Origin: Lelliottia sp. JS-SCA-14
GTDB lineage: Bacteria > Pseudomonadota > Gammaproteobacteria > Enterobacterales > Enterobacteriaceae
Direction of reading: 5' to 3'
NCBI RefSeq assembly: GCF_035593345.1
Contig: NZ_CP141606.1
Location: forward strand, 1,240,001 to 1,304,000
DNA: 64,000 nucleotides
In this document: piece after piece, positions 42,824 through 52,145 of the stretch
How positions within the stretch are numbered: the stretch's first letter is position 1
How the letters are laid out: each line of letters opens with the position of its first letter
Program-made: the position numbers and the translations under genes
The notes under the pieces: generated by a model
Seen by the model: the letters and a program-made list of their open reading frames with translations, nothing else
The model's database searches: none
What the model was told of the DNA's origin: nothing

Positions 42824-43191
42824 TGAACCTGCATCAAATAGTTCGCGGTGCGATCACAACGGTGAACCCTGACGTGCCGGGAGTGTTTCAGGTTAACACC
42901 GGATTTACCACGCTACCCGGCGGGAAGAGAGTGCCTTCGTACAACAGCGTCGATGTGATCGTGCAACTGCAGGAGTTGTCATCAACAGACCTGCGGCAAG
43001 TGGACTCGGTCAACATTCAGGGGATTCTCCGTAGCGCCTATCTGAACGGCAATTTCAACGGTGTGAACCGGCCTGAACAAAAAGGCGGAGACATCCTGAT
43101 GATTGGCGAAGAGAAATGGCTGGTCGTTAAGGTGCCAGAACTCTGGCCTGACTGGTGCCGGGTAATCATCAACCTTCAGAGGTCATCATAA
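42823..43191 (+). CDS. Neck / head-tail joining protein
   Basis: 122 residues, beta-rich (MNLHQIVRGAITTVNPDVPG...). Sits in the conserved stretch between adaptor and sheath. One-base overlaps on both sides. Confidence 0.65.
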   Translation: MNLHQIVRGAITTVNPDVPGVFQVNTGFTTLPGGKRVPSYNSVDVIVQLQELSSTDLRQVDSVNIQGILRSAYLNGNFNGVNRPEQKGGDILMIGEEKWLVVKVPELWPDWCRVIINLQRSS

Positions 43192-43739
43192 TGGCAACTC
43201 TCGATATCAAAGAGATTGACCTTCTTGTGCCGCTGCAGGCTTTTCTGATGGAAATCACCGGGCTGACTATTGATGACGTGCTGGACGGGCAGCAGAACCT
43301 TACTCCAATGCCGCTTGGCGACTTCATCGTGATGACTCCAATGAAACAGATTGGGCTGTCTACAAACCGAGTGAAGTACGTTGATAACGGCGTGTATGGC
43401 GACGGGTTGCAGCAGAACCAGCGCAGCACGCAATGGCCTTGCCAGATTGACTGTTACGGCGAGAGCGCGGCGGACAACGCAGCAGTTATTGGAACACTCA
43501 TACGGTCAGATTTCGCTTGCGAATGGTTCCGACAGAATGGCAACACACTATCCCCTCTTTTCTGCTCAGACCCTCATCAAACCACGATGATTAACGGCGA
43601 GCAACAATACGAAAGCCGCTGGACGCTGGACTTCATCGGGCAATACAACCCGACGGTATCTACGCGACAGGACTTTATGGACAGCATCACCGTCGGCGTA
43701 ATTGCCGCAGATTTAAAATACCCACCGGAGAGTGCATAA
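43191..43739 (+). CDS. Tail terminator-like protein (LIC_12616 type)
   Basis: 182 residues. ATG 43191 shares bases with the previous stop (TAATG). Motifs such as TPMPLGDFIVMTPMKQIGLS, QWPCQIDCYGESAADNAAVI and MINGEQQYESRW fit the family before DUF3383 sheath genes that caps the tail tube. Confidence 0.68.
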   Translation: MATLDIKEIDLLVPLQAFLMEITGLTIDDVLDGQQNLTPMPLGDFIVMTPMKQIGLSTNRVKYVDNGVYGDGLQQNQRSTQWPCQIDCYGESAADNAAVIGTLIRSDFACEWFRQNGNTLSPLFCSDPHQTTMINGEQQYESRWTLDFIGQYNPTVSTRQDFMDSITVGVIAADLKYPPESA

Positions 43740-45218
43740 ATGGCAATCCCATTACGCAAAGATATCCAGATTAACCCTGGCGTTTTGCCTGCGGGCGGTT
43801 CAGCGCTTGATCTGAATGGCCTTATCCTTACCGACAGCGGTTATGCTCCGGTAGGTACAGTAATTTCGTTTACCACCAAAGAAGATGTGGCGGCCTACTT
43901 CGGCAGTGCGTCTCCTGAGTTCAGCATGTCCGAGATTTATTTCCAGGGTTATGACAATTCAACAAAAACCCCTGGCGCTCTGTTGTTTGCCCGGTTCAAC
44001 CCTGACCCGGCGGCGGCATGGCTTCGCTCAGGTTCAATGGCACCTGTTACGCTAGACCAGCTCAAGCTGCTGAGTGGCGTCCTGACTCTGTCAGTAGACG
44101 GTACATCGCACACTTCAGCCAGTATCGACCTGAGCACAGCAACCAGCTTTGCGCAGGCCGCAGACCTGATTGAAACCGGCATCGGATCCAGCGTAACCGT
44201 TGAGTTCGACACCACACAGAAGCGCTTCATCATCACCTCTGCAACAGCAGGTGATGCCAGCACCATCACTTACGCCACTGGCACATTATCGGCCGGACTG
44301 AAGCTGACTGCTGCGACCGGCGCGTCACTCTCACAAGGTGCTGATGCTGCGGTGGTTACTGATGCAATGCAGGCTGTGCTGGATGCCTCGCAGAACTGGG
44401 CAATCTTGACCACATCTTTCACACCGGATGAAGATCAGGCGCTGGCGTTTTCCGCATGGGTTAACGGGCAGAATTATCGCTTCGGCTACGTGCCATTCAC
44501 CCTGGAAGAGTCGGCGCTGGTATCTGGTTCAACGGATACCCTGTCATACAAAATCATCACAACGTACGACTACTCTAACGTCATCCCGGTATACGGTGAC
44601 CAAAGTCATGCGGCTAGCGTTCTCGGCTACGCTGCCTCTCTCGACTTTGACCGTCAGGAAGGGCGCGTGCCGTTTAAATTCCGCTCGCTGGGCGGGCTGC
44701 TTCCGGAAGTCACCACGTCAGCGAACTACGATGCGCTGATCGCCAACGGGTACAACTTCTACGGCGCGTACACGGCTAACAACTATGACACGCGCTACTG
44801 GGCCGATGGCACCGTAACCGGTGACTTCAAATGGTTCGACTCCTTCTGCTTCCAGATTTGGCTAAACGCCAACCTGATGCAGGATGCGATCGAGTTGTTC
44901 CAGTCTAACCGCAGCATTCCGGACAACGCGCGCGGCAAGGCAATTATCGAGGCTTCATTCGCTGACACCCTGAATCAGGGCATCACGTTTGGCGGAATTC
45001 GTACCGGGGTAAACCTTTCAAGCTCTCAGATTTCTGAGATTCAGAATGCAGTCGGCGCGGATATCTCCCCATCGCTGATCGCAAAAGGCTACTACCTGTA
45101 TATCGCCGACGCTACGCCTACCCAGCGTCAGGAGCGCACAAGCCCAAGTATGACCCTCTGGTACTGCGACGGCGGTTGCGTGCAGAAAATCACTCTCGCT
45201 TCAATTGAAGTTCAGTGA
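43740..45218 (+). CDS. Tail sheath protein (DUF3383)
   Basis: 492 residues. DUF3383 features: N-terminal [35 protein letters not shown], and C-terminal [19 protein letters not shown]...[17 protein letters not shown]. This is the contractile sheath and shows that the phage is a myovirus. Confidence 0.9.
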   Translation: MAIPLRKDIQINPGVLPAGGSALDLNGLILTDSGYAPVGTVISFTTKEDVAAYFGSASPEFSMSEIYFQGYDNSTKTPGALLFARFNPDPAAAWLRSGSMAPVTLDQLKLLSGVLTLSVDGTSHTSASIDLSTATSFAQAADLIETGIGSSVTVEFDTTQKRFIITSATAGDASTITYATGTLSAGLKLTAATGASLSQGADAAVVTDAMQAVLDASQNWAILTTSFTPDEDQALAFSAWVNGQNYRFGYVPFTLEESALVSGSTDTLSYKIITTYDYSNVIPVYGDQSHAASVLGYAASLDFDRQEGRVPFKFRSLGGLLPEVTTSANYDALIANGYNFYGAYTANNYDTRYWADGTVTGDFKWFDSFCFQIWLNANLMQDAIELFQSNRSIPDNARGKAIIEASFADTLNQGITFGGIRTGVNLSSSQISEIQNAVGADISPSLIAKGYYLYIADATPTQRQERTSPSMTLWYCDGGCVQKITLASIEVQ

Positions 45219-45790
45219 TGATTGGGGGTGTAAAGTATTGCAAGGATTGCTGCCAAACACTCCCAAAGGAAATGTTTTGCGCCAACAAGTCATCAAAAGA
45301 TGGCTTGTGTGCGTATTGCAGAGAGTGCACAAAAAAAAGGTATTCTTCTTATTATAAAAAGAATGCTGAATCACTCAAAAAGAGGTCCGCTGATTACCGA
45401 AAAAATAATCACGAGCAAGTGAAAATAAAGCTAAAGGAATGGCATCAGGAAAATAAACAGCACTCTTTAAAATATAGGCAAAGCGCAAAGCAAAGAATCA
45501 ATGAGAACGGCAAAAGATATCGAGAAAGACATCTTGGTAAGGTTCGCGCTCGCTATGCGGAAAGAAGAGCCCTCCTCAGCGCGCCAGTATGGGCCTGCAA
45601 GGAAAAGATGAAGGGGTTTTATGAAGACGCGGTTAGGTTGTCAAATGAAACAGGCATACCTCATGAGGTTGATCATATTGTCCCTATAAAATCGAAATAT
45701 GTTTGCGGTCTACATTGCGAATTCAATCTTCAGGTTGTGCCACGAGAGGTTAATAGACGCAAGTCAAACCTATACTGGCCTGACATGTAA
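45218..45790 (+). CDS. HNH endonuclease inserted between sheath and tube
   Basis: 190 residues. Two N-terminal CxxC knuckles (YCKDCC, CAYCRECTKK), a very basic helical middle and a C-terminal HNH core: GIPHEVDHIVPIKSKYVCGL then NLQVVPREVNRRKSN. Lys/Asn-rich and AT-rich compared with the flanking tail genes, typical of a free-standing homing endonuclease. ATG 45218 shares its A with the sheath stop; GTG 45215 is an alternative. Confidence 0.87.
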   Translation: MIGGVKYCKDCCQTLPKEMFCANKSSKDGLCAYCRECTKKRYSSYYKKNAESLKKRSADYRKNNHEQVKIKLKEWHQENKQHSLKYRQSAKQRINENGKRYRERHLGKVRARYAERRALLSAPVWACKEKMKGFYEDAVRLSNETGIPHEVDHIVPIKSKYVCGLHCEFNLQVVPREVNRRKSNLYWPDM

Positions 45791-45868
45791 ACACCTGGTA
45801 AGCATATGAAACACAATAAAGATATTTACCTATCTAAATACCCAAACTTATTGCGAGAGGTGCAATAA

Positions 45869-46309
45869 ATGTCGAACACTATTACAAGCGCTGATGCAAT
45901 CTTTGCCCTCACCGTTACCAACCTGTTCCCCAGTGCGCAGACTCTTGAGGGCTACGCTGCTGACGCGATGTTTGCGCTGGGCGATACAGAGATGGCCGTA
46001 GGGGTTCGTGGAGCCGACGGTAAGCTTTCCGGCGGGTTCGTGTTTGGTGAGTATCTTCAGACGATCACCATCATGCCAGACAGCCCATCGCGGGATATGT
46101 TCGAGACGTGGCAGCTAACCTCGCTGACGTCGAAAGCGATCTTCCGCTGCAACGCGACAATCATCCTCCCGGCGATCAGCCGTAAATTCACGCTCACTAA
46201 CGGCATCCTGCAGCGCGTTAAGGCCATTCCTGACGCGCAGCGCGTACTTCAGGCGATGACCTTCCAGATCAACTGGGAAACCGTAGTGGGCGAAGCGTAC
46301 AACGCATAA
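45869..46309 (+). CDS. Tail tube protein (DUF3277)
   Basis: 146 residues: AIFALTVTNLFPSAQTLEGY, GVRGADGKLSGGFVFGEYLQ and PDSPSRDMFETWQ are DUF3277 signatures. It forms the inner tail tube. Confidence 0.88.
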   Translation: MSNTITSADAIFALTVTNLFPSAQTLEGYAADAMFALGDTEMAVGVRGADGKLSGGFVFGEYLQTITIMPDSPSRDMFETWQLTSLTSKAIFRCNATIILPAISRKFTLTNGILQRVKAIPDAQRVLQAMTFQINWETVVGEAYNA

Positions 46310-46317
46310 GGGATCAC

Positions 46318-46722
46318 ATGGCACGTAAAGAAATTTACTACACCGTCGAGGAAAAAGGCCGTGACCAGGGCAAGGTGTTCTTCATTCGCGAAATGTCTGC
46401 TTCACAGGCTGAATGGTGGGCTATCCGTGCCGGACTGGCGATGGCTAAGAACGGCGTTAATCTTCCGGATAACTTTTCAGATATGGGCATGGCAGGCATG
46501 GCAAAAGTCGGCCTCGAAATGGTGGCTCAGATTTCTCCAGACGAGGCACGGCCTTTACTGGATGAGCTGATGAAGTGCATCCAGTTTGTGCCAGACCCAA
46601 CCAACCAGAGCATTAAGCGCGGGCTAATCGATGACGACACCGAAGAGGTGGTGACTCGACTGAAGCTACGCAGCGAGGTGTTCAAGCTTCACGTTGATTT
46701 TTTCGCCACCGTCGCAGGTTAG
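46318..46722 (+). CDS. Tail assembly chaperone, short form (G-like)
   Basis: 134 residues (MARKEIYYTVEEKGRDQGKV...). Position between tube and tape measure. A T TTT TTC heptamer six codons before the stop allows -1 frameshifting into the following frame to make the longer G-T form. It coats the tape measure during tail assembly. Confidence 0.8.
   Translation: MARKEIYYTVEEKGRDQGKVFFIREMSASQAEWWAIRAGLAMAKNGVNLPDNFSDMGMAGMAKVGLEMVAQISPDEARPLLDELMKCIQFVPDPTNQSIKRGLIDDDTEEVVTRLKLRSEVFKLHVDFFATVAG
46698..46704 (+). promoter_or_regulatory. -1 ribosomal frameshift site
   Basis: T TTT TTC in phase with the chaperone codons (gaT TTT TTC). Slipping back one base continues as CGC CAC CGT... and joins the T frame with no stop in between. 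Confidence 0.75.
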
Positions 46723-46934
46723 ACATCCCGCCAGTAATGGGGAGTGATGTTGCCGGGCTGGTAAATTATGAAAACGTGCCAAGCACGATCGCAACCATCA
46801 TCTCCTCAAAGCTTGCGACCCTCTATGAACTGGACACTGTCTACGGAACAGAGGATTTGTGGCGTTTGCTGGAAATTAACACCGTGGATAATTACAACCA
46901 GATGGTCATCAACAGGGCGCAGGAGAGTGGCTGA
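46704..46934 (+). CDS. Tail assembly chaperone, frameshift extension (T-like)
   Basis: About 77 codons translated only after the -1 shift. It enters as RHRRRLDIPPVMGSDVAGLV and continues VPSTIATIISSKLATLYELD, ending one base into the tape measure start. An internal ATG at 46737 lacks a convincing ribosome-binding site. The G/G-T layout is nearly universal upstream of tape measure genes. Confidence 0.75.
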   Translation, partial: RHRRRLDIPPVMGSDVAGLVNYENVPSTIATIISSKLATLYELDTVYGTEDLWRLLEINTVDNYNQMVINRAQESG

Positions 46935-48697
46935 TGGCGACGATTATTGATTCACTGGTCGTTACCCTCGGCCTCGACCCATCCGGCTTTAAAAAAGGTC
47001 AGGATGAGGTTAAGAAGGGCCTGAACGATACCAGAAAGAACGCGGACCAGACCGCAAAAGATATGGAGGCTGCCGGTAAAAGGGCGGCCTCTTTCTTTGG
47101 GTCAATTCGCACTGAGTTGCTTGCGCTTGTAGGCGTAACTCTTTCAGCCCAAGGAATCAAGACATTCATCACATCCATGACATCGGATCTGATGCGCCTC
47201 GGTATTGAGTCCCGTGCGCTGGACATCTCTGCCAAGTCTCTTGATGGGTGGGAAAGAGCGGCTACCGCTGCAGGTTCCAGTGCTGAGAAAATGGCTGGCA
47301 CTCTGGGTTCATTCCAGAAAGTGCTGACCCAAATCAGGACTGGCGGCGGACAGGATGACCCTCTCTTCGGTGCGCTTGCTGCGTTCGGTGGAGCTACTGG
47401 TGCGAACTTCGATTATCAGAATGATAACTCCGAAGCGATAATGCGTAAGATTGCCGCCAACTGGGGCAAATTAAGCAAAGATGCACAGCGCAGATTCGGC
47501 GGCATGTTCGGGTTCGACAACGCGACCCAGCAAGGACTTGCTAATGGCAGTCTGGTTCAGGACGCCGACCGGTTTGCCAAGATATCCAAAGCGACTGATG
47601 AAGCAACCAAGAAGGCGCTGGAGTTTAACCGCCGCCTTGAGGAGATGAAGCAAAACTTTGCCGCTGCATCTCAGGTTCTGTACGAGGCCCTGATCCCCTA
47701 TGTCGAAAAGCTAATTCCTCTCATAGAGAAGTTCGGCAACTGGATCGCCAGTCATGGTCCAGAAATCGAAAAGTTCTTCTCTGATTCCGCGGATGAAATC
47801 AACAAGGTTGTCGATGCAGTCGGCGGCCTGGAGAACGCGTTAGAGATTCTGCTGGCCTTTGTTGTGGGCAAGTGGGCGCTTGGGATGGTTGGCGCGATAG
47901 CTCGCGTCGGTGGCTATCTCGGTGGGCTTGCGGCAAACCTCGTTGGCATTGTTGCTAAAAACCCATGGCTGCTGATGCTTGTCCCTGCGAACAACACCCC
48001 TAACACCACAGAGGAGCTTTCCTCTATCGGTGGAGTTGGCAGCAACGTCCCGAAAACTGATATGGAAAAGCTTCAGGCCGGATGGAGCTACGATGACAGC
48101 AAAGGAGGCTGGATTGCTCCCAAATCTGCCCCGCGGGGAATCAGGAATAACAACCCTGGCAACCTCAACTTTGCAAATCAGGCAGGGGCCACGAAGGAAG
48201 GCGGTCAAGGCGGCCGGTTTGCTGTGTTCGAGTCGATGGAGCATGGAGTTGCGGCTCTCTATAAGCAGCTGCAGATTTACTTCAAGAAAGGGGTGAATAC
48301 CCTTTCATCCATCGTCAAAACATACGCCCCAGCATCCGATGGGAACAATGTCGATGCATACGTGTCAGCCCTCTCAAAGGCAACCGGCAAGGGGGCCAAT
48401 GAGGCGATTGATGCCGGAGACACTACCACCATTGCAAAACTGATGAAGGGGATCGTCGACCATGAGAACGGGAAAGGTTACATCAGCTCGTCCGATATCA
48501 TGGGTGGCATTCAGTTGGGTGCTGGCTCATCAGCCGCTCGTAACTCCCCAGCTCAATCTGGCAACCAGACAACCATCAGTATTGGCAAAATCGACATGCA
48601 GACATCGGCTGGCAATGCCAATGCGCTGGGTGCTGACATCCAGAGAAACCTTCAGAGAAACCGCCTGGTGACACCGGCAATGACAGGGCAGGGTTAA
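46934..48697 (+). CDS. Tape measure protein with C-terminal peptidoglycan hydrolase domain
   Basis: 587 residues, short for a tape measure, implying a fairly short tail. N-terminal coiled region (LGLDPSGFKKGQDEVKKGLN), hydrophobic middle (ALEILLAFVVGKWALGMVGA), then from ~395 a hydrolase-type domain: PRGIRNNNPGNLNF, GGRFAVFESMEHGVAALYKQ, SIVKTYAPASDGNNVDAYVS. It would help local wall digestion during DNA entry. Confidence 0.88.
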   Translation: MATIIDSLVVTLGLDPSGFKKGQDEVKKGLNDTRKNADQTAKDMEAAGKRAASFFGSIRTELLALVGVTLSAQGIKTFITSMTSDLMRLGIESRALDISAKSLDGWERAATAAGSSAEKMAGTLGSFQKVLTQIRTGGGQDDPLFGALAAFGGATGANFDYQNDNSEAIMRKIAANWGKLSKDAQRRFGGMFGFDNATQQGLANGSLVQDADRFAKISKATDEATKKALEFNRRLEEMKQNFAAASQVLYEALIPYVEKLIPLIEKFGNWIASHGPEIEKFFSDSADEINKVVDAVGGLENALEILLAFVVGKWALGMVGAIARVGGYLGGLAANLVGIVAKNPWLLMLVPANNTPNTTEELSSIGGVGSNVPKTDMEKLQAGWSYDDSKGGWIAPKSAPRGIRNNNPGNLNFANQAGATKEGGQGGRFAVFESMEHGVAALYKQLQIYFKKGVNTLSSIVKTYAPASDGNNVDAYVSALSKATGKGANEAIDAGDTTTIAKLMKGIVDHENGKGYISSSDIMGGIQLGAGSSAARNSPAQSGNQTTISIGKIDMQTSAGNANALGADIQRNLQRNRLVTPAMTGQG

Positions 48698-48698
48698 C

Positions 48699-49502
48699 AT
48701 GGCCTTTTCACTGAACGAAACAACGCTACTCAGCGCGATAAACAGCGGCAATATCTTCTCGATCATCAACAGCACCCTCTCGCCCGGCTACGGAATTTAT
48801 CTCAAGTCGGGATTGAGGGCGCTGTCGCCTTCATCATTTTTGGGTATTGAATACGGCGCGGATGCGTCAGTTGTGTCCGCCCCGATCGAGAAAGGTTCGT
48901 ACAGCTCATTCAACAAGGTAAAGCGCCCGCCAGTTATTCGCGTTCTTTTCACGCTTGAAGGGTGGACCGGGTTTAGCGGAAGTATCCCGAATCTGACCAA
49001 TTTCACCCTAACCAGCCGGTCGGACATGCTGGCGGCACTGGATGCGATGGTTGCAGACGCGCAGGTATACGACATTGAGACGCCGGATACGACGTATGAG
49101 GACTATGACCTCGTCCGTTATAACTACCGGACATCAGATCGTGATGTGACCCTTCTCACCGTCGAGGCTATTTTCCAGTCCGTGCTGGAAGAGGCGGAGG
49201 TCACACTGACCAGCACTACCGCCAATGGCAACACAACGGCCAATGCCACGAGCAAGGCTGCCAGTACAGTGACGGAAAAGGCGAACTCAACCGCGACAAA
49301 CTCCACGCTTGAAGACGTGAAGGGCGCGCTAACCGGCCTGAAAGAGTCGGTATCAAGCGCATCAACCACTGTAGCGACATCGGTGAGTAACGCGGTGAGC
49401 AGCGCGACATCAGGTGCTACGAGCGCCATCAATGGGGCGGCTACATCTGCTATAAACAACCTCGCTACGACGGTTGATGAACTGGTTGCGGGGTTATCCT
49501 GA
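48699..49502 (+). CDS. Baseplate/tail protein with Ser/Thr/Ala-rich tail
   Basis: 267 residues. The N-terminal ~165 residues form a folded domain ([40 protein letters not shown]) of the type following the tape measure in these myophages. The last ~100 are low-complexity Ser/Thr/Ala repeats with a helical end. Likely a hub or tube-tip component. Confidence 0.72.
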   Translation: MAFSLNETTLLSAINSGNIFSIINSTLSPGYGIYLKSGLRALSPSSFLGIEYGADASVVSAPIEKGSYSSFNKVKRPPVIRVLFTLEGWTGFSGSIPNLTNFTLTSRSDMLAALDAMVADAQVYDIETPDTTYEDYDLVRYNYRTSDRDVTLLTVEAIFQSVLEEAEVTLTSTTANGNTTANATSKAASTVTEKANSTATNSTLEDVKGALTGLKESVSSASTTVATSVSNAVSSATSGATSAINGAATSAINNLATTVDELVAGLS

Positions 49503-49807
49503 TGCAGAACATATCCCTCAAGCCTTTAAAGGCTCAGGAAGTGAGCGTAAACCTTGCCGGGCAGTCAGTGACGCTGCGTATCGTGCAGCGGTCCACAGGT
49601 CTGTTTATGGACGTAGGCGTGGATAACCTCTGGATAGCGCAAGGCGTTCTCTGCCTGAACTGCAACAAGATTGTCCGATATCCCTATCTGAAGTTCAGTG
49701 GTGAGCTTTTCTTTGCAGACACGAAAGGAAGCCTTGACCCGGTTTACGATGAGCTAGGAACGCGATTCAAGCTCTTCTACGCCACAGCAGAAGAGATGGC
49801 GACATGA
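49502..49807 (+). CDS. Baseplate plug family protein
   Basis: 101 residues ([20 protein letters not shown]...[20 protein letters not shown]). Matches the small plug-like baseplate proteins located before the hub in DUF3383 myophages. Confidence 0.72.
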   Translation: MQNISLKPLKAQEVSVNLAGQSVTLRIVQRSTGLFMDVGVDNLWIAQGVLCLNCNKIVRYPYLKFSGELFFADTKGSLDPVYDELGTRFKLFYATAEEMAT

Positions 49808-50658
49808 CGTACAAAAAGAGAACGCTTAAATTTGAGTTCACGCTTAAAGACGGCGCGTTTGACGAATCTGGCAACAACATCCTCACCATTGACAACATCA
49901 AGGCCGAAATTGAGATTGGGGCGTATGGTGGCATTACTGGCACCACGCTTGAGGCTCGCGTGTATGGCCTGAGTATCGATAACATGGCTCTGCTCAGCTA
50001 TAAGGGCATCCAGTTGAATGGTGCCAAGCAGAACATGATGAAGGTGTGGGCCGATGACCGACCGGTGTTCTTCGGGTCGATAACGAACTGTTTCGCGGAC
50101 CTGAACCAGATGCCGGATGCTCCGCTTATTATCAGCGCGTTCTCAACCGGCTTTGACCAGTCGATTACCGCCGCGCCATTCTCAAAAGATGGTGTTGCCA
50201 GCGTCAACGAAATCATCACCACGATCGCCGCAAGTATCGGATACACAGTGGTCAATAATGGTGTTCTGGCAAAGCTTGAGAATCCGTACTTTGAAGGGAA
50301 TACGATCTCCCAGATTCAACAGTGCGCCCAAGCTGCAGGTATCGAAATAGACTTCCGGCTTGGCGCTATCTACATCTGGCCGCAGGGCGGAAGCATTGAC
50401 GACACCATCCCGCTTATTTCTCCGGAGCACGGGCTCATCGGATACCCAGTTTTCAGCAACTACGGCATTAACTTCCAGTGTCAGTACAGCGATCTGATAT
50501 TGAGAGGGCGCAAGATTCAGCTGGAAACGTCATTGCCAAATGGCAGCGGTGTTTACACGGTTCAGTCTGCGGTCCACCACCTCTCGACATGGACCGAGGG
50601 TGGGCCATGGTCAACCATCGTCTGGGCGTCTATTGGTCAGCTTACTGTGAGGCAATGA
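49804..50658 (+). CDS. Baseplate hub protein (gp27-like)
   Basis: 284 residues. Beta-rich hub pattern: [24 protein letters not shown] start, [39 protein letters not shown]. It links tube and spike. Overlaps both neighbours by ATGA. Confidence 0.75.
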   Translation: MTYKKRTLKFEFTLKDGAFDESGNNILTIDNIKAEIEIGAYGGITGTTLEARVYGLSIDNMALLSYKGIQLNGAKQNMMKVWADDRPVFFGSITNCFADLNQMPDAPLIISAFSTGFDQSITAAPFSKDGVASVNEIITTIAASIGYTVVNNGVLAKLENPYFEGNTISQIQQCAQAAGIEIDFRLGAIYIWPQGGSIDDTIPLISPEHGLIGYPVFSNYGINFQCQYSDLILRGRKIQLETSLPNGSGVYTVQSAVHHLSTWTEGGPWSTIVWASIGQLTVRQ

Positions 50659-51356
50659 TGAATTTATTCACTAATCGCCCGCAGGACACATCGTCAGAAG
50701 CAAACGCGCAACAGTTCCTGATGCATCAGTTCCTCATGGGAAAAGCGTTCATCACTCTCGCGCTGGTGACTTCCGTCAATGACAGCGGAGAGGTGGTATC
50801 AGTGAAGCCAATGGTTGACGGTTTCACCGGCGGTGGAGATCGAATCCCTTCCGGCGTGATAAGTGGTGTTCCGGTGTGGAGACTGCAGCGCGGGGCCAGC
50901 GCCGTAATTATGCCGCCGGTTGTGGGTGATATTGGCCTGATCGCAATCTGCGACCGGGACATCACTGCGGTAAAAGCAACAAAAGACGCTGCTCTCCCCG
51001 GCTCAAACAGGACGCATAGTTACTCTGATGCTATTTATCTCGGCGGCGTGCTGAATTCTGAGCCAAGCCAGTACGTGAAGTTCGCCAATGATGGGATAGA
51101 CATCGTTTCCCCTCTGGTCGTTCAGGTAAACGGGAATACCGTCGTCGTTAATGCCGATGAGAAAATATCTCTCAACGCACCAGTTATTGAAGCGAATGGG
51201 CAACTGACACAGGGTTCCGGAAGCTATGCCGGAAACGCAACGTTCGGTGGAACAATTACTGCAACTGGAGAGGTCACTGGCAACGGCATTCACCTCTCCA
51301 CTCACCGGCATGGTGGTGTAGAATCTGGGAGTTCAACCACACAGGGACCGCAGTGA
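50655..51356 (+). CDS. Membrane-puncturing spike (Gp138 family)
   Basis: 233 residues. N-terminal OB-like domain (AFITLALVTSVNDSGEVVSV), a beta-helical prism (VVVNADEKISLNAPVIEANG) and an apex ending HLSTHRHGGVESGSS with an HxH motif likely to bind iron. It pierces the outer membrane. ATGATG at 50655/50658 gives two possible starts. Confidence 0.86.
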   Translation: MMNLFTNRPQDTSSEANAQQFLMHQFLMGKAFITLALVTSVNDSGEVVSVKPMVDGFTGGGDRIPSGVISGVPVWRLQRGASAVIMPPVVGDIGLIAICDRDITAVKATKDAALPGSNRTHSYSDAIYLGGVLNSEPSQYVKFANDGIDIVSPLVVQVNGNTVVVNADEKISLNAPVIEANGQLTQGSGSYAGNATFGGTITATGEVTGNGIHLSTHRHGGVESGSSTTQGPQ

Positions 51357-51721
51357 TGAAAAGCATAATATTTGTATTGTCATGGGTAGCTCTTATGTCC
51401 TCACCTCTGGCCCTGGCCCAAGGTGATAAATTGGAAGATATTTGTTACCAAAGCATGAGGTACAACGTTTCTGTCCAGATGGCAGCCAACTCTCTTTCTG
51501 GGCAAGTCAGATCGCATTACGAAGATGAGGCCTTTGATTCTGGTAAATGGCAAGGAATCAGCCATGAAGAGACGGAAAGGATGATACGGATGGCAGAAAC
51601 CAACCAATCTTCAATGCAATTCGCGATTCGTTATCAGGGGGATGACTCATTCGCGAATGCTTACAGAAGTGGATATATAAACGACTGCAAGCAGAACCCA
51701 GATAAATATATCTCAAATTAG
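51356..51721 (+). CDS. Small secreted protein inside the baseplate operon
   Basis: 121 residues with a clear signal peptide (SIIFVLSWVALMSSPLALAQ) and a mature, mainly helical domain with two cysteines (DICYQSMRYN...INDCKQNP). Not a structural gene of this module; it is followed by its own terminator. It could act in the periplasm of the host, for example in exclusion or lysis control. Family unknown. ATG 51356 overlaps the spike stop. Confidence 0.7.
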   Translation: MKSIIFVLSWVALMSSPLALAQGDKLEDICYQSMRYNVSVQMAANSLSGQVRSHYEDEAFDSGKWQGISHEETERMIRMAETNQSSMQFAIRYQGDDSFANAYRSGYINDCKQNPDKYISN

Positions 51722-51738
51722 CATCCGCTAATCCAAAG

Positions 51739-51761
51739 AAACCCGCTACGGCGGGTTTTTT
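51739..51761 (+). terminator. Terminator after the secreted-protein gene
   Basis: AAACCCGC (51739-51746)/GCGGGTTT (51751-51758), loop TACG, T run to 51761. Confidence 0.85.
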
Positions 51762-51777
51762 ATTGCCCGGAGTTTAC

Positions 51778-52137
51778 ATGCTCACTAAATCATTCCTACT
51801 GGTAACTGAAAAGTGGGACATCTCACTGGACGACACCGGCAGCATCGCTATCACCTCAAATCCCTACGCAGTGGCTCAGGACGTAGCCTGCGCGTGCTCA
51901 ACCTTTCTCGGTGAGGCATGGTACGACACCACTCTGGGAATCCCGTATTACGAGCGCATTCTCGGTCACTGGCCCGGCACTCAATTAATCAATACCAAGA
52001 TGTCTACTGAAGCCAAAAAGCTTTCATACGTCCAGTCAGCGTTCTGCACAACCACCGTTGGCAAAGTGGATCGCCTCGCATCTGGGGTCATGACAATCAC
52101 CGATACGAACAACATCCAGACCACAATCCAATTCTGA
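51778..52137 (+). CDS. Baseplate wedge protein (gp25/DUF2634-like)
   Basis: 119 residues from ATG 51778. WDISLDDTGSIAITSNPYAV, TTLGIPYYERILGHWPG and VQSAFCTTTVGKVDR are typical of lysozyme-like gp25 wedge proteins that start sheath assembly at the baseplate. Confidence 0.82.
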   Translation: MLTKSFLLVTEKWDISLDDTGSIAITSNPYAVAQDVACACSTFLGEAWYDTTLGIPYYERILGHWPGTQLINTKMSTEAKKLSYVQSAFCTTTVGKVDRLASGVMTITDTNNIQTTIQF

Positions 52138-52145
52138 GGTAACAA

